Shown in pieces: positions 9,220-17,665 of a stretch of 64,000 nt of DNA. How positions within the stretch are numbered: position 1 is the first letter of the stretch; every line of letters begins with the position of its first letter. Below the pieces are notes generated by a model, which saw only the letters and a list, made by a program, of their open reading frames with translations, had not been told where the DNA came from and made no database searches. Source of the DNA: Rhodobacter huangdaonensis (lineage in GTDB: Bacteria; Pseudomonadota; Alphaproteobacteria; Rhodobacterales; Rhodobacteraceae); NCBI RefSeq assembly GCF_004022465.1, contig NZ_SAVA01000007.1:1-64000 (forward strand). The letters run 5' to 3'. A program made the position numbers and the translations under genes.

Positions 9220-10272
9220 ATGAAAGCAGCACGTTGGCACGGCGTCAAAGACATCCGCGTCGAGGATATCCCCGAACCCGGCCCGAAGGCGGGCGAGGTG
9301 AAGATCAAGGTCGCCTGGACCGGCATCTGCGGCAGCGACCTGCATGAATACCTCGCCGGGCCGATCTTCGTGCCGGTGGAGCAGGACCACCCCCTGAGCC
9401 AGGACAAGGCGCCGATCACCATGGGGCACGAATATTGCGGCACGGTCTCGGAACTGGGCGCGGGCGTGACGGGGCTCGCGGTCGGCGACCGCGTCGCGAT
9501 CGAGCCGATCTTTGCCTGCGGCACCTGCGCCGCCTGCCTCGAAGGCAAGTATAACCTCTGCGAGAGCCTCGGTTTCGTCGGCCTTTCTGGCGGTCACGGC
9601 GGCTTTGCGGCGCACAGCGTGGTGCCCGCGCGCATGGTCCACAAGATGCCCGAGGGGCTGTCGATGGAGCAGGGCGCGCTGGTCGAGCCCGCTGCCGTCG
9701 CGCTGCATGCGGTGCGCCTGTCGAAGATCAAGGCCGGGGACAAGGCCGCGGTCTTCGGCGCCGGGCCGATCGGGCTTCTGGTGGTCGAGGCGCTGCGCGT
9801 GGCGGGCGCCTCCGAGATCCATGTGGTGGAGCCCTCCGAGGTGCGCCGCCAGAAGGCGCTCGACCTTGGCGCGACGGCGGTGATCGACCCGATGGCCACG
9901 GATGCGGTCGCGGCGATCCGCGCGGCGACCGGCGGCGTGCATGTGGCCTTCGAGGTCACGGGCGTTCCGCAGGTGCTGCCGCAGTGCATCGACGCCACCC
10001 GCCACGAAGGGCAGGTCCTGATCGTCTCGATCTGGGAGAAGGCGGCGTCCTTCCAGCCCAATACCGTCGTTCTCAAGGAGCGCCAGTTGCAGGGCACGAT
10101 CGCCTATCGCAATGTCTATCCGGCGGTCATGGCCCTGATGACACAGGGCTATTTCAGCGCCGATCAGCTGGTGACGAAGCGGATCGCGCTGGATGACATC
10201 GTCGCCGAAGGCTTCGAGGCGCTGGTCAACGAGAAATCCCACGTGAAGATCCTCGTCAAAGCTCCCGAGTGA
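9220..10272 (+). CDS. Zinc-dependent 2,3-butanediol dehydrogenase-like enzyme
   Basis: This 350-residue medium-chain dehydrogenase/reductase resembles (R,R)-butanediol dehydrogenase. It has the catalytic zinc region GICGSDLHEY and GHEYCG, the four-cysteine structural zinc lobe CGTCAACLEGKYNLC, and a Rossmann nucleotide site GAGPIGLL. It would interconvert a secondary alcohol or vicinal diol with a ketone, such as acetoin, using NAD(P). The AcoR-like regulator upstream, a family that often responds to acetoin, supports this. AAAGGAA precedes the ATG. Confidence 0.87.
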   Translation: MKAARWHGVKDIRVEDIPEPGPKAGEVKIKVAWTGICGSDLHEYLAGPIFVPVEQDHPLSQDKAPITMGHEYCGTVSELGAGVTGLAVGDRVAIEPIFACGTCAACLEGKYNLCESLGFVGLSGGHGGFAAHSVVPARMVHKMPEGLSMEQGALVEPAAVALHAVRLSKIKAGDKAAVFGAGPIGLLVVEALRVAGASEIHVVEPSEVRRQKALDLGATAVIDPMATDAVAAIRAATGGVHVAFEVTGVPQVLPQCIDATRHEGQVLIVSIWEKAASFQPNTVVLKERQLQGTIAYRNVYPAVMALMTQGYFSADQLVTKRIALDDIVAEGFEALVNEKSHVKILVKAPE

Positions 10273-10283
10273 CACAGGCCCCA

Positions 10284-10330
10284 GTAAGTTTTCCGGTCGC
10301 CGCCATGCGGCCAAGCGACCGGAAGCTTAC
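10284..10330 (+). terminator. Terminator-like inverted repeat after butanediol dehydrogenase
   Basis: GTAAG plus TTCCGGTCGC (10291-10300) pair with GCGACCGGAA (10315-10324) plus CTTAC across a 14-base loop. It begins about 12 bp after the stop codon. Confidence 0.6.
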
Positions 10331-10477
10331 GGGCGAGAGCGGCATCGGGGCTGGCCGTGAGCGCGCATTTCGGCACCATCCATGCACTTGCCGATCCGCC
10401 GCGCGCGCCTCCGCGCATGACGGTCCTTCGCGCTCGCGGCAGCGACGGACCGCCCTCGACCCTCAAGGACGCTGCCG

Positions 10478-11377
10478 TCACGCCTCGATCCGGGGCGCGA
10501 GCCCCTTGCGGATCTCCAGCCCGTCCTTGCCCGGCGGAGCCCCGAACAGGCGGCGATATTCCCGGCTGAACTGCGACGGGCTCTCGTAGCCGATGGCATA
10601 GCCGATCCGCGCGACATCGGCGCCGTCGGAAAGCAGCAGACGCCGCGCCTCCTGCAACCGGAGCTGCTTTTGATACTGCACCGGGGTCATCGCCGTCACC
10701 GCCTTGAAGTGCCGATGGAAGGTAGCAGGGCTCATTCCCGCGAGATCGGCGAGGTGCCGCACGTTCAGCTGCCCGGCGAAGCGCTCGCGAATGCAGGCGA
10801 TGGCCCGGCCAATCCGCGCCATGTGACTGCCCGCCAGACCGATCTGCCGCAACGCCGGCCCCATCGGCCCGTTCAGCAAGAGCCAGGTGATCTCGCGCCG
10901 GATCAGCGGCGCGAGGACCGCGATATCGCGCGGCCGGTCGCACAGCGCCATCAGCCGGCACAGCGGATCGACCAGCTCCGGCCCGAAGGCGTGAACGGCC
11001 AGCGCCGGACCGGCAGATGCACCGTCCCGGCCGTCCCGCTCCAGCAGCAGATCGGAGATCGTCGCGGGATCGAGCGCGAGGCTGAAGGCCAGATAGGGCC
11101 GTTCGGGCGTGGCGCGGGTGATCTCGGCCCGGATCGGCACCTCCATCGACGCGATCAGGCATTTCCCGGCATCGTAGCGATAGGCCTGCTCGCCCAGCAT
11201 GCTGGTCTTGGCGCCCTGCGCCACGACGCAGAGCGAGGGGCGATAGACGGCATGGATCGGCCCCGCCGGCGCGGTGACCGAGCTCAGCAGCAGCCCGGCG
11301 ACCGGGGGTTCGCGGCCATGCGCCTGCCATTGGCGGGCGATCTGGTCGCGGAGCGGGGTGAGATGATCGGGTTCCAT
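10478..11377 (-). CDS. AraC-family transcriptional regulator
   Basis: This 299-residue protein has the AraC_N cupin-like ligand domain (YRPSLCVVAQGAKTSMLG, about residues 45-65) and a C-terminal double helix-turn-helix (MSPATFHRHFKAVTAMTPVQYQK, then IGYAIGYESPSQFSREYRRLFG). It is divergent from an aldo/keto reductase at 11551, and regulators of this subgroup often control a neighbouring oxidoreductase. I prefer ATG 11377 to TTG 11386. The effector is unknown. Confidence 0.88.
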   Translation of the reverse strand: MEPDHLTPLRDQIARQWQAHGREPPVAGLLLSSVTAPAGPIHAVYRPSLCVVAQGAKTSMLGEQAYRYDAGKCLIASMEVPIRAEITRATPERPYLAFSLALDPATISDLLLERDGRDGASAGPALAVHAFGPELVDPLCRLMALCDRPRDIAVLAPLIRREITWLLLNGPMGPALRQIGLAGSHMARIGRAIACIRERFAGQLNVRHLADLAGMSPATFHRHFKAVTAMTPVQYQKQLRLQEARRLLLSDGADVARIGYAIGYESPSQFSREYRRLFGAPPGKDGLEIRKGLAPRIEA

Positions 11378-11550
11378 GGGCTGCAACCTAGGGCCTGTCC
11401 GAAGGGTTCACAGCCCGAAATTTGTTCCGATGAGAGGATCGTGCAAGGAATTGCGAGGATCGGCGTCGCGCCGCGGAGCGCGACGGCCCTATCTTTGCCG
11501 CGTCCCGGGGAGGTTTCCCCGGCGTATCCTCCGACAGAAAGGAACATCCC

Positions 11551-12588
11551 ATGCGGTACCGTACTCTTGGCCCGAGCGGCCTTCTGGTCTCCGAACTCTG
11601 CCTTGGCACGATGACCTTTGGCGGCTCGGACGGCATGTGGGGCCAGATCGGCCAGCTGCGTCAGGACGAGGCCGACACGCTGGTCAGAACCGCGCTCGAG
11701 GCCGGCATCAACTTCATCGACACCGCGAATGTCTATGCGGGCGGCGAGAGCGAGCGGATCCTCGGCCAGTCGATCCGCAACCTCGGCATTGCGCGCGACG
11801 ATGTGGTGATCGCGACCAAGGTGCTCGGGCCGATGGGCGAGGGGCCGAACGCGCGCGGTGCCTCGCGGGCCCATATCCTGGCGCAGGCCAAGGCCAGCCT
11901 TGGGCGGTTGCAGATGGATCACATCGATCTCTATCAGATCCACGGCTTCGACCCGCTGACGCCGATCACCGAAACGCTGGAAGCGCTCGATACGCTCGTG
12001 CGGCAGGGGCATGTGCGCTACATCGGCCTGTCGAACTGGGCGGCTTGGCAGATCGTCAAGGCGGTGGGCATCGCCGAGGCGCGCAAGCTTGCGCCGATCC
12101 TGTCGCTGCAGGCCTATTACACGCTCGTCGGGCGCGACCTCGAACGCGAGATCGTGCCGATGCTGCAGGCCGAAGGCATCGGCCTGATGGTCTGGAGCCC
12201 GCTGGCCGGGGGGTATCTCTCGGGCAAGTACAGCGCGGGCAGCAAGGCGAACGATGGTCGCCGGGCGAGCTTCAACTTCCCGCCGGTGGATCTTGAGCGC
12301 GGCGACGCGGCGATTGCGGTGATGCGCGAGATCGCCGCTTCCAGGGGATGTTCGGTCGCGCAGGTTGCGCTGGCCTGGCTTCTGCATCAGCCGGTGGTGA
12401 CCAGCGTGATCGTCGGCGCCAAGCGGATTGATCAGTTGCAGGACAATATCCGCGCAACCGAGGTGATGCTCTCGGCCGAAGATCTGGCGGCGCTGGATGC
12501 GGTGACGAAGCTGCCCGCGGAATATCCGGGCTGGATGCTGGAGCGCCAATCGGAATACCGCGCGGCGTTCCGCCCGCAAAAGGCCTGA
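11551..12588 (+). CDS. Aldo/keto reductase
   Basis: This 345-residue TIM-barrel NADPH-dependent carbonyl reductase has FIDTANVYAGGESE (the Asp and Tyr of the tetrad), the Lys in VIATKV, the His in DLYQIHGFD, and a C-terminal cofactor site (VIVGAKRIDQLQDN). Its length and the YRTLGPSGLLVSELCLGTM opening fit the YajO/Tas-like group. AAAGGAA lies at a good distance from the ATG. A strong terminator follows at 12596. The substrate is unknown; the divergent AraC gene is its likely regulator. Confidence 0.9.
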   Translation: MRYRTLGPSGLLVSELCLGTMTFGGSDGMWGQIGQLRQDEADTLVRTALEAGINFIDTANVYAGGESERILGQSIRNLGIARDDVVIATKVLGPMGEGPNARGASRAHILAQAKASLGRLQMDHIDLYQIHGFDPLTPITETLEALDTLVRQGHVRYIGLSNWAAWQIVKAVGIAEARKLAPILSLQAYYTLVGRDLEREIVPMLQAEGIGLMVWSPLAGGYLSGKYSAGSKANDGRRASFNFPPVDLERGDAAIAVMREIAASRGCSVAQVALAWLLHQPVVTSVIVGAKRIDQLQDNIRATEVMLSAEDLAALDAVTKLPAEYPGWMLERQSEYRAAFRPQKA

Positions 12589-12595
12589 GCTGCAC

Positions 12596-12634
12596 CGCCT
12601 TGGCCCGCCTTGCATCACCGGGCGGGCCAAGGCG
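12596..12634 (+). terminator. Terminator after the aldo/keto reductase
   Basis: A perfect 14-bp stem (CGCCTTGGCCCGCC, 12596-12609; GGCGGGCCAAGGCG, 12621-12634) encloses an 11-base loop and starts 7 bp after the stop. No clear T run follows. Confidence 0.65.
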
Positions 12635-12681
12635 CGACAGAACGACATCATCCCGGGCATCGCATCGCGCTCATCGACGGT

Positions 12682-12972
12682 CAGGATCCGGCTTTCGAGA
12701 TCCTGCCGGGTGATGCCGGTGCGGTTCGTGCAGACTGACCTGCCCTTGTGGCGCGAGTTCGAGCCGCCGAAACGATCCGTGCCGATCGTGGAAAGCCCGC
12801 CGCCACAGCAACCGCATTTGACCAGACCGGTCAGCAGGCAGCGCGGCCCGTGCCGTTTCCCGGCCTGCCGCCGGGTCCGTCGGATCTTGCCACCGTCTTG
12901 GCGTGCCATCACCTCGTCCCTGAGCCCTTGCCCGATGATCCGCAGTTGCGGCACCTCGGTGATGTTCCCCTC
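12682..12972 (-). pseudogene. Serine recombinase remnant (zinc-ribbon region)
   Basis: The minus strand encodes an internal-to-C-terminal slice of a large serine recombinase. NITEVPQLRIIGQGL is the end of the Recombinase domain, and LLTGLVKCGCCGG followed by SVCTNRTGITRQDLESRI is the zinc-ribbon region. The catalytic resolvase domain and the C-terminal coiled coil are absent, so it is inactive. Apart from this remnant and the terminator, the span 12589-13160 holds nothing recognised. It marks the left border of the inositol-type locus. Confidence 0.75.
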
Positions 12973-13164
12973 CGGCGATGGTGCGCAATTCAGCGTTTGA
13001 ACTGACGGATCCCTTTCCCATGGCCGTTCAGGCGACGGCCTCGATCTTGCCCCGGCCGAGGGCCGAGATCCGCCCTGGCGCTTTGATACCGTCGGGAGGC
13101 GGTCACATCATCAGCGCCCAGCCGTCCCTTCGTTTGGCAACAGTGAAATCACTGTCTAATAATC

Positions 13165-13180
13165 GGCAATAATTATTGCA
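13165..13180. promoter_or_regulatory. Putative RpiR/IolR-type operator, site 1
   Basis: GGCAAT-AATT-ATTGCA contains the perfect 14-base palindrome GCAATAATTATTGC (13166-13179). It lies 53 bp upstream of the dehydrogenase start at 13233. The same 6-4-6 architecture appears at 14853, 20437, 25630 and 25983. Confidence 0.65.
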
Positions 13181-13232
13181 ATTGTGGCGATTGTCTCCTT
13201 TCATGGCCGTGGATTCGGCCTTGGGAGGGGAC

Positions 13233-14429
13233 ATGGAGAACGGAATTCAGTCGGCGGGAGGCACTCTCGCCGAAGGACGCAGGCTGCGCCTCGGGGTCGT
13301 CGGCGGCGGGGCAGGGGCCTTCATCGGTCAGATTCACGCGCGCGGTGCGCGTCTGTCGGATCGCTGGCAGATCGTCGCCGGCGCGTTGTCGTCGCGGCCC
13401 GATGTGGCGCAGTCGTCGGGGCGGGCCTGGGGGCTTGACCCGGCGCGCAGCTATACCGACTGGCGCGAGATGGCGCGGGCCGAGGCGGCGCGGCCTGACG
13501 GGATCGAGGCGGTGGCGATCACCGTGCCGAACCATCTGCACTATCCGGTGGCGATGGCCTTCATGGAGGCGGGGATCGATGTGATCTCCGACAAGCCGCT
13601 GGTCAACACGCTGGACGAGGCGCGCGGGCTGATCGCGCGGCAGCGCGAAACCGGACTGTTCTTCGGAGTGACCTATTCCTTCGCGGCCCATGCGATGGTG
13701 CGGCAGGCGCGGCAGATGGTGCGCGAGGGCGCGATCGGGCGCGTGACGCAGATCCATGTCGAATATTTTCAGGAACTTGCGCTTCTGCCGGCCGAGGCGG
13801 CCTGGTCTGGCACGCCCTGGCGGCAGGACCCGGCCAAGGTCGGCGGCGCGGCGACCACCGCCGATATCGGCACCCATGCGCATCACTTGGCGGAGTTCGT
13901 CTCGGGTCTGCGGATGACCCAGCTGCGCGCCGAGTTCCACCGTCTGGGCGCCGATCAGCCGCTCGAGGACACCGCCTTCATGACCTGCCGTTTCGAGGGC
14001 GGCGTGCCCGGAACGCTGCTCGTCTCGCAGGCGGTGGCGGGGGCGAGCTGTGCGCTGCGGCTGCGCATTTCGGGCAGCGAAGGTACGCTCGAATGGGATC
14101 AGGAGACTCCCGAATACCTGGATTTGCGCCCGTTCAACGCGCCGCATCAGCGGATCTCGCGCGGCCATGGCGCCGGCATGCTGTCGGAGGCGGCGCGTTT
14201 CGTGCACCTGCCGCGCGGCCATCCCGAGGCGCTCTCGGATGCCTGGGGCAATCTTTACGAGGAATTCGCGATCGCGATCGAGGCGCGGCGCGATGGGCGG
14301 GCCTTGCCGGAGGGGCGCATTGCCTGTCCGGGGCTCGCGGAGGGGGCGGCGGGCGTGGCCTTCATTCAGGCCGCGATCCGTTCGAATGCCGAAGGCGGGG
14401 CCTGGGTGCCCTGTCTGTTTGAAACCTGA
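13233..14429 (+). CDS. Gfo/Idh/MocA-family dehydrogenase
   Basis: This 398-residue NAD(P)-dependent sugar or cyclitol dehydrogenase has the Rossmann motif GVVGGGAGAFIG, the catalytic-Lys region SDKPL (usually EKP), and DIGTHAHHLAEF, carrying the catalytic His. ATG 13233 has GGGAGGGG just upstream; a longer TTG start would lie in the operator palindrome and is unlikely. It closely resembles the protein encoded at 30721, sharing the GLDPARSY block. It begins a small unit whose next gene is a broken sugar-binding protein. Its substrate is probably a cyclitol or hexose derivative. Confidence 0.87.
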   Translation: MENGIQSAGGTLAEGRRLRLGVVGGGAGAFIGQIHARGARLSDRWQIVAGALSSRPDVAQSSGRAWGLDPARSYTDWREMARAEAARPDGIEAVAITVPNHLHYPVAMAFMEAGIDVISDKPLVNTLDEARGLIARQRETGLFFGVTYSFAAHAMVRQARQMVREGAIGRVTQIHVEYFQELALLPAEAAWSGTPWRQDPAKVGGAATTADIGTHAHHLAEFVSGLRMTQLRAEFHRLGADQPLEDTAFMTCRFEGGVPGTLLVSQAVAGASCALRLRISGSEGTLEWDQETPEYLDLRPFNAPHQRISRGHGAGMLSEAARFVHLPRGHPEALSDAWGNLYEEFAIAIEARRDGRALPEGRIACPGLAEGAAGVAFIQAAIRSNAEGGAWVPCLFET

Positions 14430-14441
14430 GGGAGGACAAGC

Positions 14442-14657
14442 ATGAGAAACCTGATGATGACGGCCGCATTCACGCCGGCCGCGATCGGCGTGGGGGATCT
14501 CGACCTGACGGTGTTCCAGGATGCTGCGGGGCAGGGCCGCAAGGGGGCCGAGATCATCGCGCGGATGGCGAAGGGGGAGCAACTCGACGAACGCGCGGTC
14601 TACATCCCCTTCGAGCGGGTCACGCCGGCGAATGCCGATGGCTGCCTCGATCGCTGA
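14442..14657 (+). pseudogene. Sugar ABC substrate-binding protein, internally deleted
   Basis: A 71-codon frame with a good GAGGGAGGA ribosome site joins a signal-peptide-like start (MRNLMMTAAFTPAAIG) directly to the last ~50 residues of a periplasmic sugar-binding protein (GDLDLTVFQDAAGQG, YIPFERVTP). That tail matches the end of the intact binding protein at 15131 (GDLDVTVYQSAKGQG, VPFELVTP). The ligand-binding core has been lost by a large in-frame deletion, so this is a relic. Confidence 0.75.
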
Positions 14658-15130
14658 GGGCGCGGTGCGCAGCTCCGCACCCGCTTCCGGCGCCGGCTTG
14701 CTCGGCGTCGGGGTGCGGATCGAAGTGTTCATGAACGCGGCCTATGGCTATTGCCTGCAGCTTGTCGACCTGCTCGGGACGGGCGGGTTCGGCACGCTGA
14801 AACCCGCGGCGTGAACCGCCTCATGCAAATAAGTATTGCCATTCAAGATTGCTGCAATTTTTATTGCAGTGCCGTTGCGGCCCGGTTAATGTCGAACGTG
14901 GAGGAGCCGGGAGATTCCCGGCTGCTGGGAGAAGGGGCCAGTTCCGCACGCGGGGCGGTCAGAAGACGGCGTCGGACGCCGGAGCGTGGGGGAATGCCAG
15001 TCTTGCCCGGCAGTCACGGTTTTGGACCGGCTGGTGAAGCATGGCCGATCACGCCTGTCCGAAGCGGAACCGACCGGGACGCGGTCCCGGTTCGGTCCGC
15101 GCCATGAGAATGTCTGGAGGAGAAGAGGAC
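14658..15130. other. Intergenic region with operator sites, no gene recognised
   Basis: This 473-bp stretch has no frame I can assign. It holds operator-like site 2 at 14853-14868 and a related imperfect dyad, GCAAATAAGTATTGC, at 14825-14839. It probably carries the promoter of the sugar ABC operon starting at 15131. The left part may be further debris of the deleted binding-protein gene. Confidence 0.5.
14853..14868. promoter_or_regulatory. Putative RpiR/IolR-type operator, site 2
   Basis: TGCAAT-TTTT-ATTGCA has perfect 6-base arms. It lies 263 bp upstream of the sugar ABC transporter operon and is accompanied by a half-conserved dyad at 14825-14839. Confidence 0.65.
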
Positions 15131-16060
15131 ATGATGAAGAAGCTCGTGACGGCCACCGCGTTCTGCGCGCTGATGGCAGGCGCCGCCCATGCCGAGACGA
15201 TCGGCGTGGCGATGTCGCTGTTCGACGACAACTATCTGACGGTGCTGCGCCACAACATCCAGCGTCATGCCGACGATCTGGGGGTGCAGGTGCAGATGGA
15301 GGACGCGCAGGGCGACATCGCGCGCCAGCAGTCGCAGATCGAAAATTTCGTCGCCGCGGGCGTCGACGGCATCATCGTGATGCTGGTCGACGCGGATTCG
15401 GGCAAGGCGATGTCGAAGATCGCCGATCAGGCGGGCGTGCCGCTTGTCTTCGTCAACATGTTGCCCGCGAACCTCGGCGACTTCCCGGCGAAGCAGGCCT
15501 GGGTCGGCTCGGATGAGGAGCAGGCGGGCGAGCTGCAGGCGACCGAGGTGTGCAAGCTGATGGGCGGCAAGGGCGACGCAGTGATCCTGATGGGGCAGCT
15601 CGGCACCACCGGACAGCGCGGTCGCACCGCCGCCGAGGAGCGGGTCTTCAAGAACCCGCCCTGCGACGGCATCAAGATCCTCGACGAGCAGAGCGCCAAC
15701 TGGATGCGCACTCCGGCGATGGACCTGATGACGAACTGGATCACCTCGGGGATGCAGCCGAAGGCCGTGGTCGCGAACAATGACGAGATGGCGCTCGGTG
15801 CGATCCAGGCGCTGAAGAGCTCGGGCATCGACATGAAGGATGTCGTCGTCGCCGGCGTCGATGCGACGCAGGATGCGCTGGCAGCGATGAAGGCGGGCGA
15901 TCTCGACGTCACCGTCTATCAGTCGGCCAAGGGCCAGGGCGAGGGCGCGCTCGACACCGTGCTGAAGATCGCCAAGGGCGAGCCCTTCGAGCACCGGGTG
16001 ACGGTGCCCTTCGAGCTGGTGACGCCGGAAAACCTCGACACCTACATGACCAAGAACTGA
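15131..16060 (+). CDS. Sugar ABC transporter substrate-binding protein
   Basis: This 309-residue periplasmic protein of the ribose/galactose/inositol-binding type starts with a signal peptide (MMKKLVTATAFCALMAGAAHA, cleavage after AHA near residue 21). The type 1 binding fold follows, with VDGIIVMLVDADSG and VVANNDEMALGAIQA typical of sugar binders. It delivers substrate to the ATPase and permease encoded next. A stem-loop at 16067 separates it from the ATPase gene, as is common where the binding protein is made in excess. Inositol or a related cyclitol is the likely ligand from context. Confidence 0.9.
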   Translation: MMKKLVTATAFCALMAGAAHAETIGVAMSLFDDNYLTVLRHNIQRHADDLGVQVQMEDAQGDIARQQSQIENFVAAGVDGIIVMLVDADSGKAMSKIADQAGVPLVFVNMLPANLGDFPAKQAWVGSDEEQAGELQATEVCKLMGGKGDAVILMGQLGTTGQRGRTAAEERVFKNPPCDGIKILDEQSANWMRTPAMDLMTNWITSGMQPKAVVANNDEMALGAIQALKSSGIDMKDVVVAGVDATQDALAAMKAGDLDVTVYQSAKGQGEGALDTVLKIAKGEPFEHRVTVPFELVTPENLDTYMTKN

Positions 16061-16066
16061 TCCGAG

Positions 16067-16091
16067 CGGGTGCCCGACAAGCGGGCACCCG
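16067..16091 (+). terminator. Intra-operon stem-loop after binding-protein gene
   Basis: A perfect 10-bp stem (CGGGTGCCCG, 16067-16076; CGGGCACCCG, 16082-16091) with a 5-base loop and no T run follows. It probably attenuates transcription or stabilises the upstream mRNA, giving more binding protein than ATPase. Confidence 0.6.
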
Positions 16092-16109
16092 ACCGATACG
16101 GGGGGAGCC

Positions 16110-17645
16110 ATGGTATCGACATTGGTTACGCAGGCGATTGACCGGATCAGGGACCGCGCGGGCGGCTATGTTCTCGAGATCGAGGGGATCCGCAAGGAAT
16201 TCCCCGGGGTCGTCGCGCTCGACGATGTGCAGTTCCGACTGCGCCCTGGCACGGTCCACGCGCTGATGGGCGAGAACGGCGCGGGCAAATCGACGCTGAT
16301 GAAGATCATTGCCGGCATCTACACGCCCGACCGCGGCACGATCCGGCTGCGCGGCGAGGAGGTCACGCTGGAAAGCCCGCTCGACGCGCTCGAACGCGGC
16401 ATCGCGATGATCCACCAGGAACTCGCGCTGATGACCTGGATGACGGTCGCCGAGAACATCTGGATCCGGCGCGAGCCGCGCAACCGCATCGGTCTGATCG
16501 ACCACGCCGAGATGACGCGCAAGACCCGCGCGCTGTTCGAGCAGCTGGGCATCGAGATCGATCCGACCGCCGAGGTCAGCACGCTGACCGTCGCGCAGCG
16601 CCAGATGGTCGAGATCGCGAAGGCGGTGAGCTTCGAGTCCGACGTGCTGATCATGGACGAGCCGACCTCGGCGATCACCGAGACCGAGGTCGAGCACCTG
16701 TTCCGCATCATCCGCGGCCTGCGGGCGAAGGGGGTGGGCATCGTCTACATCACCCACAAGATGAACGAGCTGTTCGAGATCGCCGACGAATTCTCGGTGT
16801 TCCGCGATGGCAGCTATGTCGGCACCCACGCCAGCGCCGACGTCACCCGCGACGATATCATCCGGATGATGGTCGGCCGCGAGATCACCGAGATGTTCCC
16901 GAAGGAAGAGGCCGAGATCACCGACGTCATCCTTTCTGTCGAGAACCTGTCGCTTGCCGGCGTTTTCCACGACATCAGCTTCGAGCTGAGGAAGGGCGAG
17001 ATCCTGGGCCTTGCGGGGCTGGTTGGGTCGGGGCGGACCAATGTCGCCGAGGCGATCTTCGGTGTGACGCCTGCGACCTCGGGCACGATCCGCATCGACG
17101 GGCGTGCCGTGGAGATCGCCTCGCCTGCCGACGCGATGCGCGAGGGGATGGCGCTGCTCACCGAGGACCGCAAGGACACCGGCTGCTTCCTGCAGCTGTC
17201 GATTCTCGAGAACATGCAGATCGCGGCGCTGATGCAGGGCCACACCAGGGCGGGTTTCGTCGATGAGGCGCAGATCGGCGCGCTGTGCGAGGACATGCGC
17301 AAGCGGCTGCGGGTCAAGACCCCGGACATGGAGGAGCGGATCGAGAATCTCTCGGGCGGCAACCAGCAGAAGGTGCTGATCGCGCGCTGGCTGCTCACCC
17401 GGCCGCGGATACTGATCCTCGACGAGCCGACGCGCGGCATCGACGTCGGCGCCAAGGCCGAAATTCACCGCCTGATCTCGCGCCTCGCGCAGGACGGCGT
17501 CGCGGTCATCATGATCTCGTCGGAACTGCCCGAGGTGCTGGGCATGTCCGATCGGGTGATGGTCATGCACGAGGGCCACATGACCGGCATCCTCGACCGC
17601 GCCGAGGCCGATCAGGTGAAAATCATGGAGCTGGCGGCCCGATGA
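16110..17645 (+). CDS. Sugar ABC transporter ATP-binding protein (RbsA/MglA type)
   Basis: This 511-residue protein has two nucleotide-binding domains. The first has Walker A GENGAGKST, the signature-like LTVAQRQMVEIAKA and Walker B LIMDEPTSA. The second has a degenerate Walker A (GLVGSGRTN) but a good signature, LSGGNQQKVLIARW, and Walker B LILDEPTRGIDVG. This asymmetry is normal for CUT2-family sugar importers. It energises uptake through the permease at 17666 and sits in the middle of a binding protein-ATPase-permease operon. Confidence 0.94.
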   Translation: MVSTLVTQAIDRIRDRAGGYVLEIEGIRKEFPGVVALDDVQFRLRPGTVHALMGENGAGKSTLMKIIAGIYTPDRGTIRLRGEEVTLESPLDALERGIAMIHQELALMTWMTVAENIWIRREPRNRIGLIDHAEMTRKTRALFEQLGIEIDPTAEVSTLTVAQRQMVEIAKAVSFESDVLIMDEPTSAITETEVEHLFRIIRGLRAKGVGIVYITHKMNELFEIADEFSVFRDGSYVGTHASADVTRDDIIRMMVGREITEMFPKEEAEITDVILSVENLSLAGVFHDISFELRKGEILGLAGLVGSGRTNVAEAIFGVTPATSGTIRIDGRAVEIASPADAMREGMALLTEDRKDTGCFLQLSILENMQIAALMQGHTRAGFVDEAQIGALCEDMRKRLRVKTPDMEERIENLSGGNQQKVLIARWLLTRPRILILDEPTRGIDVGAKAEIHRLISRLAQDGVAVIMISSELPEVLGMSDRVMVMHEGHMTGILDRAEADQVKIMELAAR

Positions 17646-17665
17646 GGCGGCCGGAGGAGGAGAGA

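Noticed and set aside
7208..9232. 674-codon minus-strand open frame opposite the flavin monooxygenase
   Set aside because: It is antisense to a gene with clear FAD and NADPH motifs, and its translation shows no family features.
13176..13232. Upstream TTG start for the dehydrogenase at 13233
   Set aside because: The TTG lies in the operator palindrome and lacks a ribosome site, while ATG 13233 has GGGAGGGG just upstream.
14521..14814. 97-codon open frame overlapping the deleted binding-protein gene
   Set aside because: Its first half is the binding-protein tail in a wrong frame, and the rest matches nothing I recognise.
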